NCBI GenBank assembly: GCA_026261815.1
Contig: JAMPIT010000230.1
Location: 37,284,501-37,348,500, forward strand
Length of the DNA stretch: 64,000 bases
DNA from: Monarcha castaneiventris obscurior
Lineage: Eukaryota; Chordata; Aves; Passeriformes; Monarchidae
Direction of reading: 5' to 3'
Part shown: piece by piece, positions 38,620-51,100 of the stretch
How the letters are laid out: the number at the start of each line of letters is the position of its first letter
Position numbering within the stretch: position 1 is the first letter of the stretch
The notes under the pieces: generated by a model
Database searches by the model: none
What the model was told of the DNA's origin: nothing
What the model saw: the letters and a program-made list of their open reading frames with translations, nothing else
Translations under genes and position numbers: made by a program

Positions 38620-40640
38620 AACTGGATGGTACCATGTAATAGTTTCACAACATAAACCTGGGTGCAGCACATCGATGGACCAGGGCTCAGCCAATAGATG
38701 TCACAGCAGTTCACAGCCAAAGCTGCAAAGGGCCCTGGAACACCTTCAAAGTTTGTGCAACACGTTACAAGGTGAAGTCTCCAACGCCAGCCAAAGCAAC
38801 AGGCACATCCGAGATCCCAGTTCCAAGAACTGCACAGGGAGGATGTCACCATCCAGATGCTGGCCTGCAGGAAGCCCCACTGCTCCTCCCTGGATCACTG
38901 CTGTCAATCAGTGGCCTCCCTCACCTATGGGAGGTGTGCTATCTTTGAGATGCTGAGCAGGCCAGGTGAAAGAGCTGCAGGAGGAGATAAACACATGGCA
39001 CAATAGGAAAGATAAGATAAGCAGGAGGTCCTGGGAAGTCTGCTGTTTGCTGAACAACGTTTTGGAGTAACTGAGGCTCATCCAGTCTTCAAACTACTGG
39101 ACTTTCCTGCTTATCCATACAGACACCAGTGACACCTCCAAAATGCAACTACTGAGCAAATCAAGAATGACTACTGAGCACTGTGGGCAAGGAAGCCCAT
39201 GCAGTGTTTCTCAGTCTCTCCAGCGAGAAGCAAAAGGCTTAGGGCAGAGTAGATGCATCCAGAGGGTCAGTATATGGTTGTTAGCAGAGCTTTTATGCTA
39301 CGACTGCAGAAACCTTTTCCAGGAAGAAGGATCCATCTGACAAAGTGTGGCAAGAGTATCTTTGTTACCAGGCACAACAAGCCTGTGAATATGACTTTTA
39401 ACCAGGCATGGTGGACAAAGGTGGTCACACTGAGAAGTGAAGACGTGGGAACACAAGTCAGGAGGCTCACACAGCTCCCTTGTGGAAGTGGCCTGTCTGT
39501 GAGCCCATATCAAGTGCTTGTACACAGCACGGGAAACAACAGGACTTAGTCCATGCACCACTGCAGAGCTGTAACTTCATGGGAATTACAGTGATGGTGG
39601 GACAGCTCACATGGCCGAGGTGCTACAATGGAAGATCAGAGGCTCTTTAGAAAAAACAGCCTGGAAAGGTAAGGAATGTAGGTTTCTATCTATGCAATGC
39701 GATGGCTGCAACGCACCCTGCTTTGCTTGGAATGAGTGACAAGGCATTGAAGACCCCGTAGGTAAGGATCAGAGAACACTCCAACATGGGCAACTTTGTA
39801 CTAGCTGCCTGCCACAGACCTCCTGATTAAGAAGGGGCCGTAGAAAAAGCCTTCATTTGAAAGCTGAAGGAAGCTTCATGATTGCAGACACTCCAGGGCC
39901 TAAAACCAGTAGTTTCTGCTGGTAGGGTATAGCCAAACATAAGCACTCAAGAAATTTTCTTGAATTTGTTGGAAACTACTTCTTGGTGCAAGTCATCCAT
40001 GACCCAAGTAGTGAATGTGCTCTGCTGGACCTGTTGCTCACAAATAAAGAAGAAACAGATGGAGATGAGAAAGCCAAGAGCAGCCCTGGCTGCAGCAATC
40101 ACAAAATCATGGAGTTTAAAGTCCTGAGAGAGGGAAAAAGACAAATACTACAGCATACAGTGCACAACCCAGTACGCAGTTACAACATGGCACTCCAGGA
40201 GAGCAGATTTCACCTTGTCCAGGGATCTGCTTGGCAGACCCTCCCAGAAGACCACAGTGGAGGGTGAAGGCAAAGCCTGTGAGTACTGGCTGATCTTCAA
40301 GGACAACATCCTCAAAGCACAACAGGAACCATCCCTGCATGCAGAAATTCAAGCAGGCCTGACAATGGACCAGTGTGAAAGAAAAGGGAACTTGCAGCTG
40401 AGCTCAAATGCAAAACAGAATACATGAAAGGTGGAAGCAAAAGAGTGAGGAATATATAGACATTATCTAACTGGGCAGGGTTGGAGTTAGATAAGCCAGA
40501 GCTTTGCTGTGCTTGAAAGTAATAATGGATGTGAAGGGCATTACAAAGGGGAGAAAACACACTTTAATTTTTTTTGTCCAGAAGTGAAGTTATACAGCAG
40601 AAACAGAAAATAAATCCTTCTATAACAAGGTATTATTCAC
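38620..40640 (+). mobile_element. Decayed 5' part of a CR1 LINE (ORF1 esterase-like and ORF2 endonuclease segments)
   Basis: Reading the three plus frames piecewise gives fragments with the layout of full-length CR1. At about 38,965-39,140 a coiled-coil-like ORF1 piece is followed by a block ending in HTDTSDT, resembling the VHVGTNDT block of the SGNH-type esterase in CR1 ORF1. At 39,320-39,390 the segment IHLTKCGKSIF matches the DGIHLTKWGKSIF block. At about 39,945-40,135 the frame reads FLEFVGNYFLVQVIHDPSS, then LLDLLLTNKEE and NHKIMEFKVL, matching the end of the CR1 apurinic endonuclease domain. Weak similarity to the linker before the reverse transcriptase continues to about 40,640. No reverse transcriptase and no CR1 3' end follow. 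Stops and frameshifts are numerous, so it is inactive. The start near 38,620 is approximate. Confidence 0.78.
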
Positions 40641-41880
40641 ACCAGCACCTGCTAGCCTTTACTTAAAAGTGTAAGAGAAAATCTGAAGAACTGGGGCTTC
40701 TAAATGCAAACTTGAAATCTGATCAGTTAGCAATAAGTGTGATTTACTAGCTGTACTAGCCCACTCACAGCCCTATCTAAAAGAAATCACACATGCTTCC
40801 ATTTAGCATGATTTTTGAGATCCAGAACACAGCAGCCTGAATCTCTTGAAGTAGCAACACAACTTTTGCATTGAGAAGCAGTCACAGTTGAGAAATGGAC
40901 ACCAAAAGAGATTCTATTACAACACCTCTGTGAACAGGTTTGCTTTAACCTCTTTCTGTTCTTTGGTAACAAAGATATACATCCAAAGCAGGCTGGTTAG
41001 AGATCCTCTAGTCTTCTGATTATAATACGCTAGTGAAGCAATCAGTATGCTCATGATGTTCAGAGGCAGCATTTTTGTGGAAGCAAATTCTTAACTTTTT
41101 CTAGCAAGGAATTACTGGTATCATTACCCCTGCCATAACCTAGGTATTCACAATAACTTAGCTGCCTTTTTCTTAATCCCAAAATAGATCTCACTCAAGA
41201 CACAGCCAGCATATATTTAGTAGACATTAGTCATGGAAAATGAAAATGAATCAGCCTAGTGCAAAAATGAGTAAGGGAAAAAATAAATTTTCACTTTACA
41301 TTTTAGAGAAGCACAGTTTTTCAAGACATTACTTCCACATACACACTCTTAATACACACATGTCCCCATTGTAAAAACATAACTGAAAAAAACAGTTGGG
41401 TTTTTGTATGAGTCCTTGGTTCACCCCACCTGAAAGCAGATCTCAGCTACCAGATCCTCAGTACTATAGCTGCACTGTAAAAGCAACAGTAGCAGAGGCC
41501 AGAGTAGGTCAAACTGCACAATTCCAACACACAGGGGATGCTTCTCTGTAATTTCCACTTCCTCTCCACAGCTTCCACCCACATGCCTCATTCACAGGAA
41601 GCTTCAGTTTGTTTGGAGGCAGCCTCCAGCCATTCTCTTAAACTGGGGCAACAGTTTGACAACAGGTGCCCAATCTGGAAGCATCTACTTAAGTTTAAAA
41701 AAAACTTCAAGTCTGTTTTTAGGTTTAAAAATATTCTGGTATTTCAGGATACTATCTTGGCACTACTGCCAAGGAAGTAAGACTAGATGCTTTGCAGCAC
41801 AACAACATCTTATGAAAAATATCAGTATTCATTCTGTATAAATCATAGAAAATTTAAACATCCAATTAGTTTGAATAAGA

Positions 41881-41918
41881 AAAAAAACCAAACAAACAAC
41901 CAACAACAACAACAAAAG
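41881..41918. repeat. AAC/AAAC microsatellite
   Basis: A short array of AAAC and AAC units (for example CAACAACAACAAC), imperfect and about 38 bp long. Confidence 0.8.
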
Positions 41919-44900
41919 CCCTGAGCCATAAGAAATCTCAAAATCTCTCACAGTAGGATTCTGGGAAAGAAGATGACTCACCTATACCTCACAAAGTGAG
42001 AGTTCAAATGAAGATCTGAATAAGGTCCTACTCTTCAAGTTGGCATTGTGTTAATCTAAAATCATCTTCAAAGCAGAAGACAGAAGAGTGGGGGAAAGGG
42101 AAGGTCTAGGTGGTACATTACTAAGGTTATAATGCAGGGGCAGAGTCAAACTCAAAAAAAAACTTTTAGAAAAGAGGGTGCTGAAGGAAGATACAAGATA
42201 ATACAAGGAGTACAGCACTGAGAATGCTTCTGCTAAAATGGGACTTGCTAGAATTAATAAGCCAGGGGTATTTCAAGGTTATGAAGCACTCCAGCAGTAC
42301 TGAAATAAGACAACTGGTGCCAGTGTATCAAAACAGGACAACCATTGCATTACATAGTTTTGAGTCATTTTAGTTTAAGGGACTGGAGGAGGAAAAACAA
42401 AATCTCACAAAGCTCAAAAAACTGTGAGCTAACAGCCTTTCCTGAGCAGAATTCACAAGAGCATCCAGACTGTCAGACAATACCACTATGGATCAATATT
42501 CCGAAAAGTTACTTCAGTCACACAAGGTGTGCAAAGGCTATACAGCCCTACTCATGTGACACTGGACAACTTACACAGACAACTGTAATTCCCATAAAGA
42601 ACAAGCATTCACTTTTTTCTCCACATTTGTGAAAATGGAACAGCCTTCCTGCTCTACAGTCCTGGCACTGTTATTGGAAGAATAAAACATTTAGTCTTCT
42701 CTGTAAGTAAAGAAATGATAAAAAAAAAAAAACTGTAAGCCATCCTCTAAAGACAGAATGAATGAAAACGCTGTAGGAAACAAAGTTTTCCAAACTTAGG
42801 TAAATAGGCACACTGATACATAGCTAAAATGGCTCCATCTACTGGTTAAAATGTATATTTTCTAAGTTACGACACTAGTGCAGAGAATTTAATTCCCCGT
42901 GAAACAAGGAACTCTGAGGGTGCCACACACAAACAAACACAAGACTCTTAGACAGAAAATCCCTTCTAATAACTGTTGTGATATTCTGGCAAGGTAGATT
43001 TGGGACATTTTAAACACATGTTGGTCTTTTTTAAAAATAAAGTAATATTTTAATCTGGTAATTTCGCAAGTGTAAATTTAGAAATGCAAATATTTGAGAT
43101 GATAATCTGTAAAAGCATCAAAATTCTCATTTTACCATTCAGACATTTTCTGATCTACAGGGTTAAGTAATACTTGGTGCTCATCTCTGCGTCCTTATTT
43201 ACAAAACACTCATTTGAACTTCACTATTCACATCACTATTTCAAAACATCAGCTGGACATCTATCTTCATTTAGCAAAAAGTCTGATGTGTCCCTAAACC
43301 TTATCATTCCAGAATGTGCTATACCAAAAGCATGATGGTATTCTTTGGAGATCTTCTCTAGCTAAGTTTGAGTACACTCAGAGTTATACTCTGGTTTTTT
43401 ATCTACCACTAGTTATAGAGCAGTTCTATTTATTAAGCACTACTGCTGCTTCAGAGCCACTAAAGGTCCTGTGCAACAGATATCTTTGCATAAAGGGCAA
43501 TATTCAAATATCAATATTCGAAGGCCCACAACAAATTTGGTGATATGTCAAAAGTCACCTGCAGAAGCAGATCAATGACATGGATGTAAACCAACTACTC
43601 AACTTGGTACACCCCCAGCTTATTCTGGACAGAAAATAGAACTAGTACAATGAAGCATAATGAAAGCTCTCAAATGACACAAGAAGTTTTTGCCAGCCAT
43701 GGTAACTTTTCAAGAACTCAGAAAGACTGCCAGACATACACTTAAAAGCTTACAGAGGCCCACAACACGGTGCAAGCTGTACGAGGTACGCACAGTGCCC
43801 GAACAGCACAACACAGAAAAGCAGCTTGTCTCTCCAAAGTCATAGCTTCAACTCTGCAAGGCTGGGAAGCCAGTACATTTCTATCTGATCAGGGCTATTT
43901 AGCCAGGGCACTGTCACACAGCTATAATTGTATTTCTTTAACTTGTGCAGAGCATTTGTTCAGCCAGATGCCACAAACTTGTGGGGGAGGAGTTTCCTGC
44001 ACAGTCCTGAATTATGCAGTACAAACATACCCTCAGATACCCTTGTCCAGCCATTAAGAGAAAACACCAGTTCGAGCTTACTATGTTAGTGGAAAAAAAA
44101 TTTATATGCACCAGCATAATATTCTTCAGAGACCTATCATTTGACTTAACATCACAGAAGCCCCATGATAAATAAGATGACAGCAGAGGACAGTGACTCT
44201 AACCCACCTGATAATGTGCAGGCACAGCCGTTAAAAAAAAATAAAAAAGCTGTAGCCAACCACGCAGCCACTTCAGAAAATGCACTGTGACACTATAAGG
44301 CAGACCACAGTACTTTAGTGGTTTGATTAGGAAAGCCAGAAGGAGATCCTTGGAAATACGCCCTTCTCCAACAGAGCCACTTTCAGTTCTCTCATCATCT
44401 ACAGTAGAATTAATGATAAAAACAGATGTGTTTCATTGAAAGAAGACACAAACAAACCCATTACTTAAGCATACTGCATGGTCTACAACCTTGTGAATAT
44501 TTTGATATACGAAGTAGTATCAAATACTAACAAATAAAGTTTCCATCTACTTTAAGATAACAAAGTATTTTGAAAATATTACCTGCAAAACATCTAGAGA
44601 CAGAACTGCAATACACATTCCATTAAATGCTACTTACAGCTGTTGCAAAGAAGCCCACCAAACTATGTGGTAATGAACACCATGACAAAACCTAGAAGGC
44701 AGAACTAAGATCATTCATATGCAGTATCAAGCATTTTTAATACCATAAGTGTAACTGTCAAACTCACCACTGTATGGAAAACAAACTACCATGTCCCACC
44801 CCTATTTTAAAAAATGCAACAAGAATTACCGTAAGTAGCTGTTGAGGGAGGAGGAAAAACAAGACAAGCATAAAACTCCTCCTCCTCTTTACACTCACAA

Positions 44901-44959
44901 CCTCCAGCTGTTTTCAAATCAGATTTCCTGAGGCTGTTGCTCATCCATTTACTAACCTC

Positions 44960-45500
44960 AATGTATCTGTCTTCCAACATTTGTCCAACCTCCCCTTAAG
45001 TTCACATTGTATACATTGTATAGCAAATACACCTGTGAATCCCTACACTGAATTTCTTTTGTTTGTTCTGAACTTAGCACCTAAGTGTGATTTGACAGAG
45101 TGCCTCCTCTTCCATGTTCACCTACTTTCTCCACAGGAATGTTATAGAGCCTTACCATACCACTGTTACATCATCTCTACTAGGCTGACAAGTCCTAGAC
45201 TGTTGAATCCTTTATCATCTTTGAACTAATTCATATCTTCTTGTTCTTCAGTTAACCTTTTCCAATAATAATGCATCTTTTCTAAGATGAGAGGCAGAAA
45301 AGCTAACAGTATGTAAGGTACGAAAGAACCATGGATTTATGCAGTTACATATCTTTTTCCTATTCTCTAGACTATTCTCCAGTCATCCCAGATGCTCTGA
45401 TCATCAGTTGCTCCCTGATTGTAATAACTATCAGGCATTTGTTTCACCTCACCCTTCCAACTTTCATGTACATATTGCCACCAATCAGGTTCCTCGAAAC
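44960..45500 (-). mobile_element. Ancient LINE remnant (CR1/L3-like), reverse orientation
   Basis: The plus strand contains a pattern I associate with the complement of old CR1/L3-type LINE 3' regions: GTCCAACCTCCCCTTAAGTT, the TCTTCAGTTAACCTTTTCCA stretch, and then CCATGGATTTATGCAGTTAC with TTTTTCCTATTCTCTAGAC after it. It is heavily diverged and interrupted. The overlapping plus-strand open frames (60, 82 and 85 codons) fit an antisense origin better than real genes. Family assignment is uncertain. Confidence 0.45.
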
Positions 45501-46291
45501 ACCAAAGTCCTAAGCATTGACTCATTCTCTTCTGTAAGACTGTACCTAGAATATAAAATAATCAAGGTTAAAGGATTTCTTTGTATTTTTGATTAACTAA
45601 ATGGGAGGGGGAGGGGACAGCATATGACTGACAGAAGTGTTTCACCATAAGAGGCACCAGATCTTAACTCATTACATATCCAATACTCTACAAACACAGA
45701 AACAACACTGGAGGAAGGAAGAAAAGGAACTTTTAGGGACTCCTTTGATTGATTACGCTTCTGTATTTTTAAGCCACAGCAATGATGTTCTCAGACTTGA
45801 GAATCGCACTTTTTTACAAAGTCCTTTCATCTTATTGAGATGCTTATTTCTGAAAAAGTTGTGCACATGTAAGCAGTTTCAGCAAGCTTTGCTAACAGGA
45901 AAGTAGCCTGTGCTGTCAAGAAACACAGGATTAGAAAAATTAAGTCAAACTCTATTGTCAAAAATACTCCTATTTTGGATTAAGTAGCTCTCTCGTATAT
46001 AAAACTACACCTCTTGCATATGAAAGCCACAACAACTCCAATACTGCTATACTATGCAATTGCCCAAAGTTCAGCATGATCTGTCTTTTCTGTAAGCCAT
46101 TTACTTCACGTGTTTTCCCCAGAAATCCCTTTTTTCTAGTTCCTACCAACCCTTCTGCCCTCTCACTTTTCTATCCATTTCAACTCACCTGGAATTACCT
46201 CCCAAACACACTTTGGCACCAAGGTGTATCGCTGTAGCAAGGAAACCAACCTGGACCACTCCACTGAGCACCTCTGTTCAAAACACCTGCG

Positions 46292-46609
46292 TCAAAAATG
46301 ACCATGCAATAACACAGCAGGAGTTTGTCCCAAAAAAATTAAATTAATTTCTGTAACAACGTAAATGATTGCTGCCAGATCTGATAAATATGCTAAGGGC
46401 ACACTGACTTTCATGACATCTGCAGTACTCTTCTCATTTGGATTCACCTGAAGGTAACCATTACCACCTTCCACTGTAATCCCACACTTGAAGCCCAAAG
46501 TTTTTGCAACTCCCTCCACACAGCCTAGCATCTCTTTACTATATGGAGTATTCTCCCGCCAGCTAAGAAGGGATAACTCATACAGAGAGGGGCAAGGTAG
46601 TTTTAACAT
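46292..46609 (-). other. Unrecognised 105-codon open frame
   Basis: A minus-strand frame about 1.25 kb downstream of exon 1, inside intron 1. Its middle (residues about 17-80) has a protein-like composition with balanced charged and hydrophobic residues and short motifs such as CVEGVAKTLGF and TVEGGNGYLQV. I do not recognise the family. There is no strong Kozak context, no polyadenylation signal next to it and no obvious splice sites joining it to SLC4A7. It could be a piece of an old processed pseudogene or simply chance. Not supported as a gene. Confidence 0.15.
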
Positions 46610-47862
46610 GAATTAAATCTATCAAGCAGTCTGCTCTTACACAGAATCTACCTTGAACAAGTTAATATGAATTGGGAATACACCTTTTTTATGGCAGTGA
46701 CAAGGTGGAGAAATGGTATAGAGCACATCCACAAAATCTTTAGAGGTGAGCATAATCAGGTTCTGAAGTCAACAAAAACTGTAACATTTGCAAAATTCAT
46801 GGCCCTTTGAACCACTAAGTTATCAACGCTACTGTTATAACAAAGGAAAAACACACTGAACATACTGATGTCACAGGAAGCGAGCACTTCATTAGACTGC
46901 CAATTTTATCGAATGTGACTCAAGTCTCTCCTTGAAGAGTAACGGAAAGATGATGAAAACTCATGTGTTTTCAGCGTTATTTCTCTGTCCGTCACACATT
47001 CTTTGTGTTACAAGCAACCCATCACTTCTCTTCAGGCACTGAAGACAAATCCCTGTGCGACACCTTTTTGGAAAAGGCCCTGAAGGAGAACATCACAGTA
47101 AGAGCTCAGAGGCTCATTAACAAAATCCAGACCTTGAGTCATCTGAAGGGAGGGGAAATTACAAGCGTGGAACCACATGTATTTTTCAGCAGCACAGGAA
47201 GGCAACACATGCCTGCTCCACTGAGCCGCCCGGCCCGAGAAGGAAATGAACCCAAGCTCCGCAGTTTTACCCATCTCCCCCCACCATCACCCCCACTCCC
47301 CAGGACTGGAAAAGCGCCGGGGAGCCGAGCCCACCGCCCGAGCCGACCCCGCCGCCGTGCAACACGAGGACAAGGGGAAGCTCGCCGCTTGCCATGTGTG
47401 CGCACTTCTCCCTCGCCCAGGAACTCGTCAGCCGGCGGGGCAGGGAGAAAGGCGAGGCCAGGGGCGGCCGCGCCGCCCACCGCCGCCGGCACAAGCCCGG
47501 CGGGGCTCTCACAAAGGAACGAGGGGGGTGCCCGGGGCAGCCGCGGCCGCCGAGCACACGGAGCCCGCGGCCGAACAAAAGGCTCCGGCCCCGCCGCCGC
47601 CCCCCGGGGATGGCGGGGGGGGACACGGCGGCGCGCACGCGGCCGGCACGCGGGCACACCGGGCGAGAGGGGCCGGGACCCCCGGCCCAGCGGGACCCGC
47701 CGCCGCCGAGCTCTGGGCAGCCACAGGAGGGGCCCCGCCGCGTCCCCCGTCCCCTGTCCCCCGGGCGGAGGGCGGCGGGACGGGCCCCGGGAGGGACGCG
47801 GGGCAGCGCTGCCCGGCGGCGGCCCCTTTGTGCGCCCCCCACCGCACCGCAGCCCCCGTTAC

Positions 47863-47910
47863 CGTGGTGAGCAACGGTCTCATCTGCTCGCCCGCCCGCT
47901 CCTCTTCCAT
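47863..47910 (-). CDS. SLC4A7: SLC4A7 coding exon 1 (N-terminus of NBCn1)
   Basis: This exon encodes the first 16 residues of the electroneutral Na+/HCO3- cotransporter NBCn1, a plasma-membrane acid extruder of the SLC4 family. On the minus strand the ATG lies at 47,910-47,908 in a good Kozak context (G at -3 and G at +4). The peptide runs MEEERAGEQMRPLLTT, very close to the SLC4A7 isoform starting MEADGAGEQMRPLLT. The GEQMRPLLT core separates it from SLC4A8 and SLC4A10, which start differently. The exon ends in phase 0 at a GTAACG donor (47,862-47,857), which is weaker than consensus but usable. Joining to exon 2 restores the family motif T-x-G-x-DEEAVVD. The exon sits inside the CpG island, so this is the promoter-proximal form. 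I looked for the alternative first exon of SLC4A7 (start MERFRLEKK) in intron 1 and did not find it. Confidence 0.93.
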
Positions 47911-48130
47911 CGCGGCCCCGCCGAGATCGCCCGGGAGACGGAGCGAGACAGGAGGGCGCGGAGCGGCAGGCGAACGGCGAGCTGGAACCGGACGCGGGGG
48001 CTGCGCTGCCTGGCGGAGGCGGGCGGCGCCGGTGCCCTCGGGACGGGGCGGCCGCGACTGCTCCGCCGCGCCGGGGGCTGAGCCCGGACCGCCTCGGCGG
48101 CGCGCCCGCGGCCCCCGCCCCGCGCCGCCC

Positions 48131-48180
48131 GCCGGGCCAATGGCAGCGGAGCAGCGCGGCCGCGGCCCCGCCCCCCGCCG
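48131..48180 (-). promoter_or_regulatory. CCAAT box and GC boxes in the core promoter
   Basis: The plus strand reads CCAAT at 48,137-48,141, so relative to SLC4A7 it is an inverted CCAAT (ATTGG), a common NF-Y arrangement. About 25 bp further upstream of the gene (48,163-48,180) lies a C-rich block containing CCCCGCCCCCC, a GC box of the Sp1/KLF type, and another GC-rich block lies at 48,111-48,130. The motifs are 225-270 bp upstream of the ATG. Factor binding is inferred from the motifs. Confidence 0.6.
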
Positions 48181-51100
48181 GGGCTGGAGCTGCGCGGGGC
48201 GCGGGGGCGGCGCGGGCGGTCCCACGCGGAGCCGCGTGGCGGGCTCGGCTCCGCGCGCTGCCCGGGCCCCGAGCGCCGCCGGAGCCAAGGGATCGGAGGC
48301 CGCGGGATCGGCACCCGGGAGGGCAGAGAGCTCCCGCCGCTGCCGGTGACTACCCTTGCCTTTCTTTCCTTTTATTTTCTTTTTTTTTTTTTTTTTACAC
48401 CCTTCGCACTTGCTGGTAACTTCTGCCCGGCTTTTACCATGCAAGCTGAAATTTTCCATGCCAGGTGTCTGCCCCGGGCTGATTTTTTTTTTTTTCTTTT
48501 TCTTTTCTTTTGGAAAAAAAAGTAACGAAAATAATGCAGTCATTTCCAAAAATAATGTTACTTGCCCTTGCATAAATAGTCCAACAGTCCTTTATTCAAA
48601 AGGCTGGAGGGGTGGGAGGGAGCAGTGTCAAGGTTGTGCTTTTGGCTGCCCCTGGAAAGCTTTGCTCCAGTTTTTAGAAAGAAACAGCTGTTAACACTTG
48701 TCTAGCAGAGCAAACTTTGCCTTGTCTGCCTCCGTAAAAGTTACACCCTCCTTAGGCTCATTCAATTGTAAAACACCTTGTGCTGATGGGAGTGAACAAC
48801 CACATGCAGCAGGTGAACCACCCCTTCGTGCTTCCTGTTCTTGACTACATGCTCACATTGCCCTGGGGATTCTCCTAACTACACCCACTATGCTTTAGGG
48901 GGAATTGCATACTGTGGCTCCTTTTTCCACCCTGACACCCTGCCTGGCCTGAGGAGAAAAGTCTTTATTTGCCCACGGCTTCCGGACTGAGTTGTCACCG
49001 AAGCTGTAACATAAACACAGGGAGTCGATGGGCACCAGCAGGGCAACACGTGCAATACAGCCAGTTCTCTGGATCACTTTCTGGATGCTTTGGGCTTAAC
49101 GTTTATTTGTTACCAACAGTGAACTCTGAACGGCTGGGAAGTGTCAGGAAGAAAATAGCAGTGACTTCACTGTGACAGGGCCAGTCCCAGCTTGACTTCT
49201 GAAAGCAGCAAAAAGTCTAGAGTCACTTGATGAGAGGCACAGAGTTTTCAGGATCGGACCGGGATCCCAGGAGATGCAGTGAAAAGTGAAGGCAGGCTGA
49301 CTGACACAGATACAGCACGGTCAAGACAAATCAAGGCAAGGGGATCAAGACTGGACTGGGTCTCAAACAAGCCCTCTCAAATGGAGACAGAAGAGCTTCT
49401 GGTCTTATCAGCAGTTTTGGAAGCAGCAAATGAAAGGAATGCATGCATCAACAAATCCCGTGCTGAGCTAAGAACACTATAAAAGGAGGCTCTGCAGAGC
49501 CTGCGGACAAAAATATAAACCTGGCTGTGGAGGCAAAGCAGGCCTCTGGCACTGCCTACCAGCAGGAGGCTTAGCACAGCCTCAGAGACCCGCTTGCTTT
49601 GGAGGCTGGTCACAGGAGAGTGAATGGCTCTGGACCTTCGCCTGAGCCTGGCCGGAAGAGCTGATTGGTGACCACTAACCCATTCTGTGCTTTTCAGGAA
49701 AGGCGCTGGCAGAGCCAGATCAGTCTGCAAATGAAATCAGTTCACCATTTCTCTGAACAGAAGCAAATGCCCTGAAGGGAATAGCAGGTGCATGCACCAT
49801 GGGATGGCACTGGGCACAGACACAATCCTTGCAGTCCTGGCCAGAGCTCCTGACCCATACAACCTGGAGGGAGCTTTCAAATGAAAGCTTTGGCATGGGC
49901 CTATACCAGGTCACTAAAACCTGCACTTTGAGGAATGCATCATTAGTGTAAACTACACCTGCCTAGTTGTGCTGAGGAGATGAAACAAGGCAAGCTGTGC
50001 AGAACTGATTGAACAGGGACCAGTCTTAACACGTTCATCAATCAAAGATTATGACCCGGTCAGGTCTTAGATGAGTTTTAACAGATAATAAAGCACTGTG
50101 CACAACCACCACAAAATAATAACCTTGATATAAAGGGCTTTGATACACGTGCAGTATAACTGTGACCTATTCTGTCCTTTCCTCTTCCAGGAACAGTACT
50201 GGCAGGGTTTCAGCCCAGATAAACCATTGAAAATGGTCTTGTATAAAACAGCATGGGTATAACAGGGACGGATTGTAACTTCAGGTCCCACATAATTGGT
50301 GCTAAATATGTCTTGGGAGGCAGATTGCAGTGGTCCTCCATTGATATTGGGATGAACACAACCCATCTTCACAAGCACAGAACTTCTCCATTCTCTGGGA
50401 ACTCAGCCCAGAGAACAGTAATATCTAAAACAGGACTTCCCGTAATGTGCAGTGAACTACAGTATTTAGTGAGGTTTCTCAGGGGACGGCAGATGAAGGA
50501 TTAGAGTGAGAAAAATGTTTGGTCCCTCAAAAAGGAGCCTACTGACATGAATGCCAGTTAGGTTTTGGCATAAAAGGATGTCCCTTTCCCCTTGATTTCT
50601 GAGGAGGGATCTCTGACAAGATGCTCTAGCACTTTTTTCACTGCCATCAGAGAATGCCCAATGGACAAATCAAGGTTCAGTAGAGCATAGGGCTCAGCAT
50701 TCCTTCACCCTACTTCCTTTGGCACTCTGCTGAAAACAACTTCTCCAGGTGAACACATAGTCATTTGCTGAGCTGAAAAACTCAAAAAAAGCTTGTTTGC
50801 TTACTGCATTCTGTCTGGTCACCATATGTATAACTACAGCAGAAAAGGCCAACGTAGCTTCCCCATGCCGTGCTGCCTGAGTGAAAAGAAAGCGATGCCA
50901 CTGTTCACAACAAGGTGACCAGAACTTCAAAACATTCAAAACCTAGCAAACCTCCTACAAGTCATTATCAAAATAGAAGTAGGTCGGCTTTGTGCATTAT
51001 GAATATAAGTACAACTGTCACTGACACACCAGATTACATGTGAAAGGAGAGGGGTAGGGCTTGTGGGGCACTGAAGAGGTGGACCATCAGTATCTTTAAT

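Larger units (their letters stand above)
12022..47862 (-). other. SLC4A7: Intron 1 of SLC4A7 (35.8 kb)
   Basis: This is non-coding sequence between exon 1 and exon 2, bounded by the GT at 47,862-47,861 and the AG at 12,023-12,022. It carries an RPL27A processed pseudogene, a tRNA-Gly gene, several CR1 pieces, one older LINE remnant and small tandem repeats, each listed separately. The remaining stretches (12.0-15.2, 15.4-18.7, 18.8-24.6, 25.8-27.2, 28.4-32.6, 35.0-38.6, 40.7-44.9 and 45.6-47.2 kb) are AT-rich single-copy-looking DNA. Their open frames are short and I recognise no protein in them. A patch at 20,880-21,110 is richer in CpG than its surroundings. Confidence 0.9.
47220..48355 (-). 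promoter_or_regulatory. SLC4A7: CpG island promoter and 5' UTR of SLC4A7
   Basis: GC content and CpG frequency rise sharply from about 47,220 and fall at about 48,355, in contrast with the AT-rich flanks. The island covers coding exon 1 and extends about 450 bp upstream of the ATG and 640 bp into intron 1. No TATA box is visible, as expected for a housekeeping-type promoter with dispersed starts. The transcription start cannot be fixed from sequence; it probably lies between about 47,950 and 48,200. The long open frames here on both strands (up to 372 codons) are artefacts of high GC: they are Arg/Pro/Gly/Ala-rich and overlap one another. The only one with meaning is the minus-strand frame that contains the SLC4A7 start. 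Confidence 0.88.

Noticed and set aside
46963..48573. Long overlapping open frames of 112-372 codons on both strands
   Set aside because: They lie in the CpG island where stop codons are rare. The translations are Arg/Pro/Gly/Ala-rich low-complexity, overlap in several frames and match nothing; only the 16 codons of SLC4A7 exon 1 are real.
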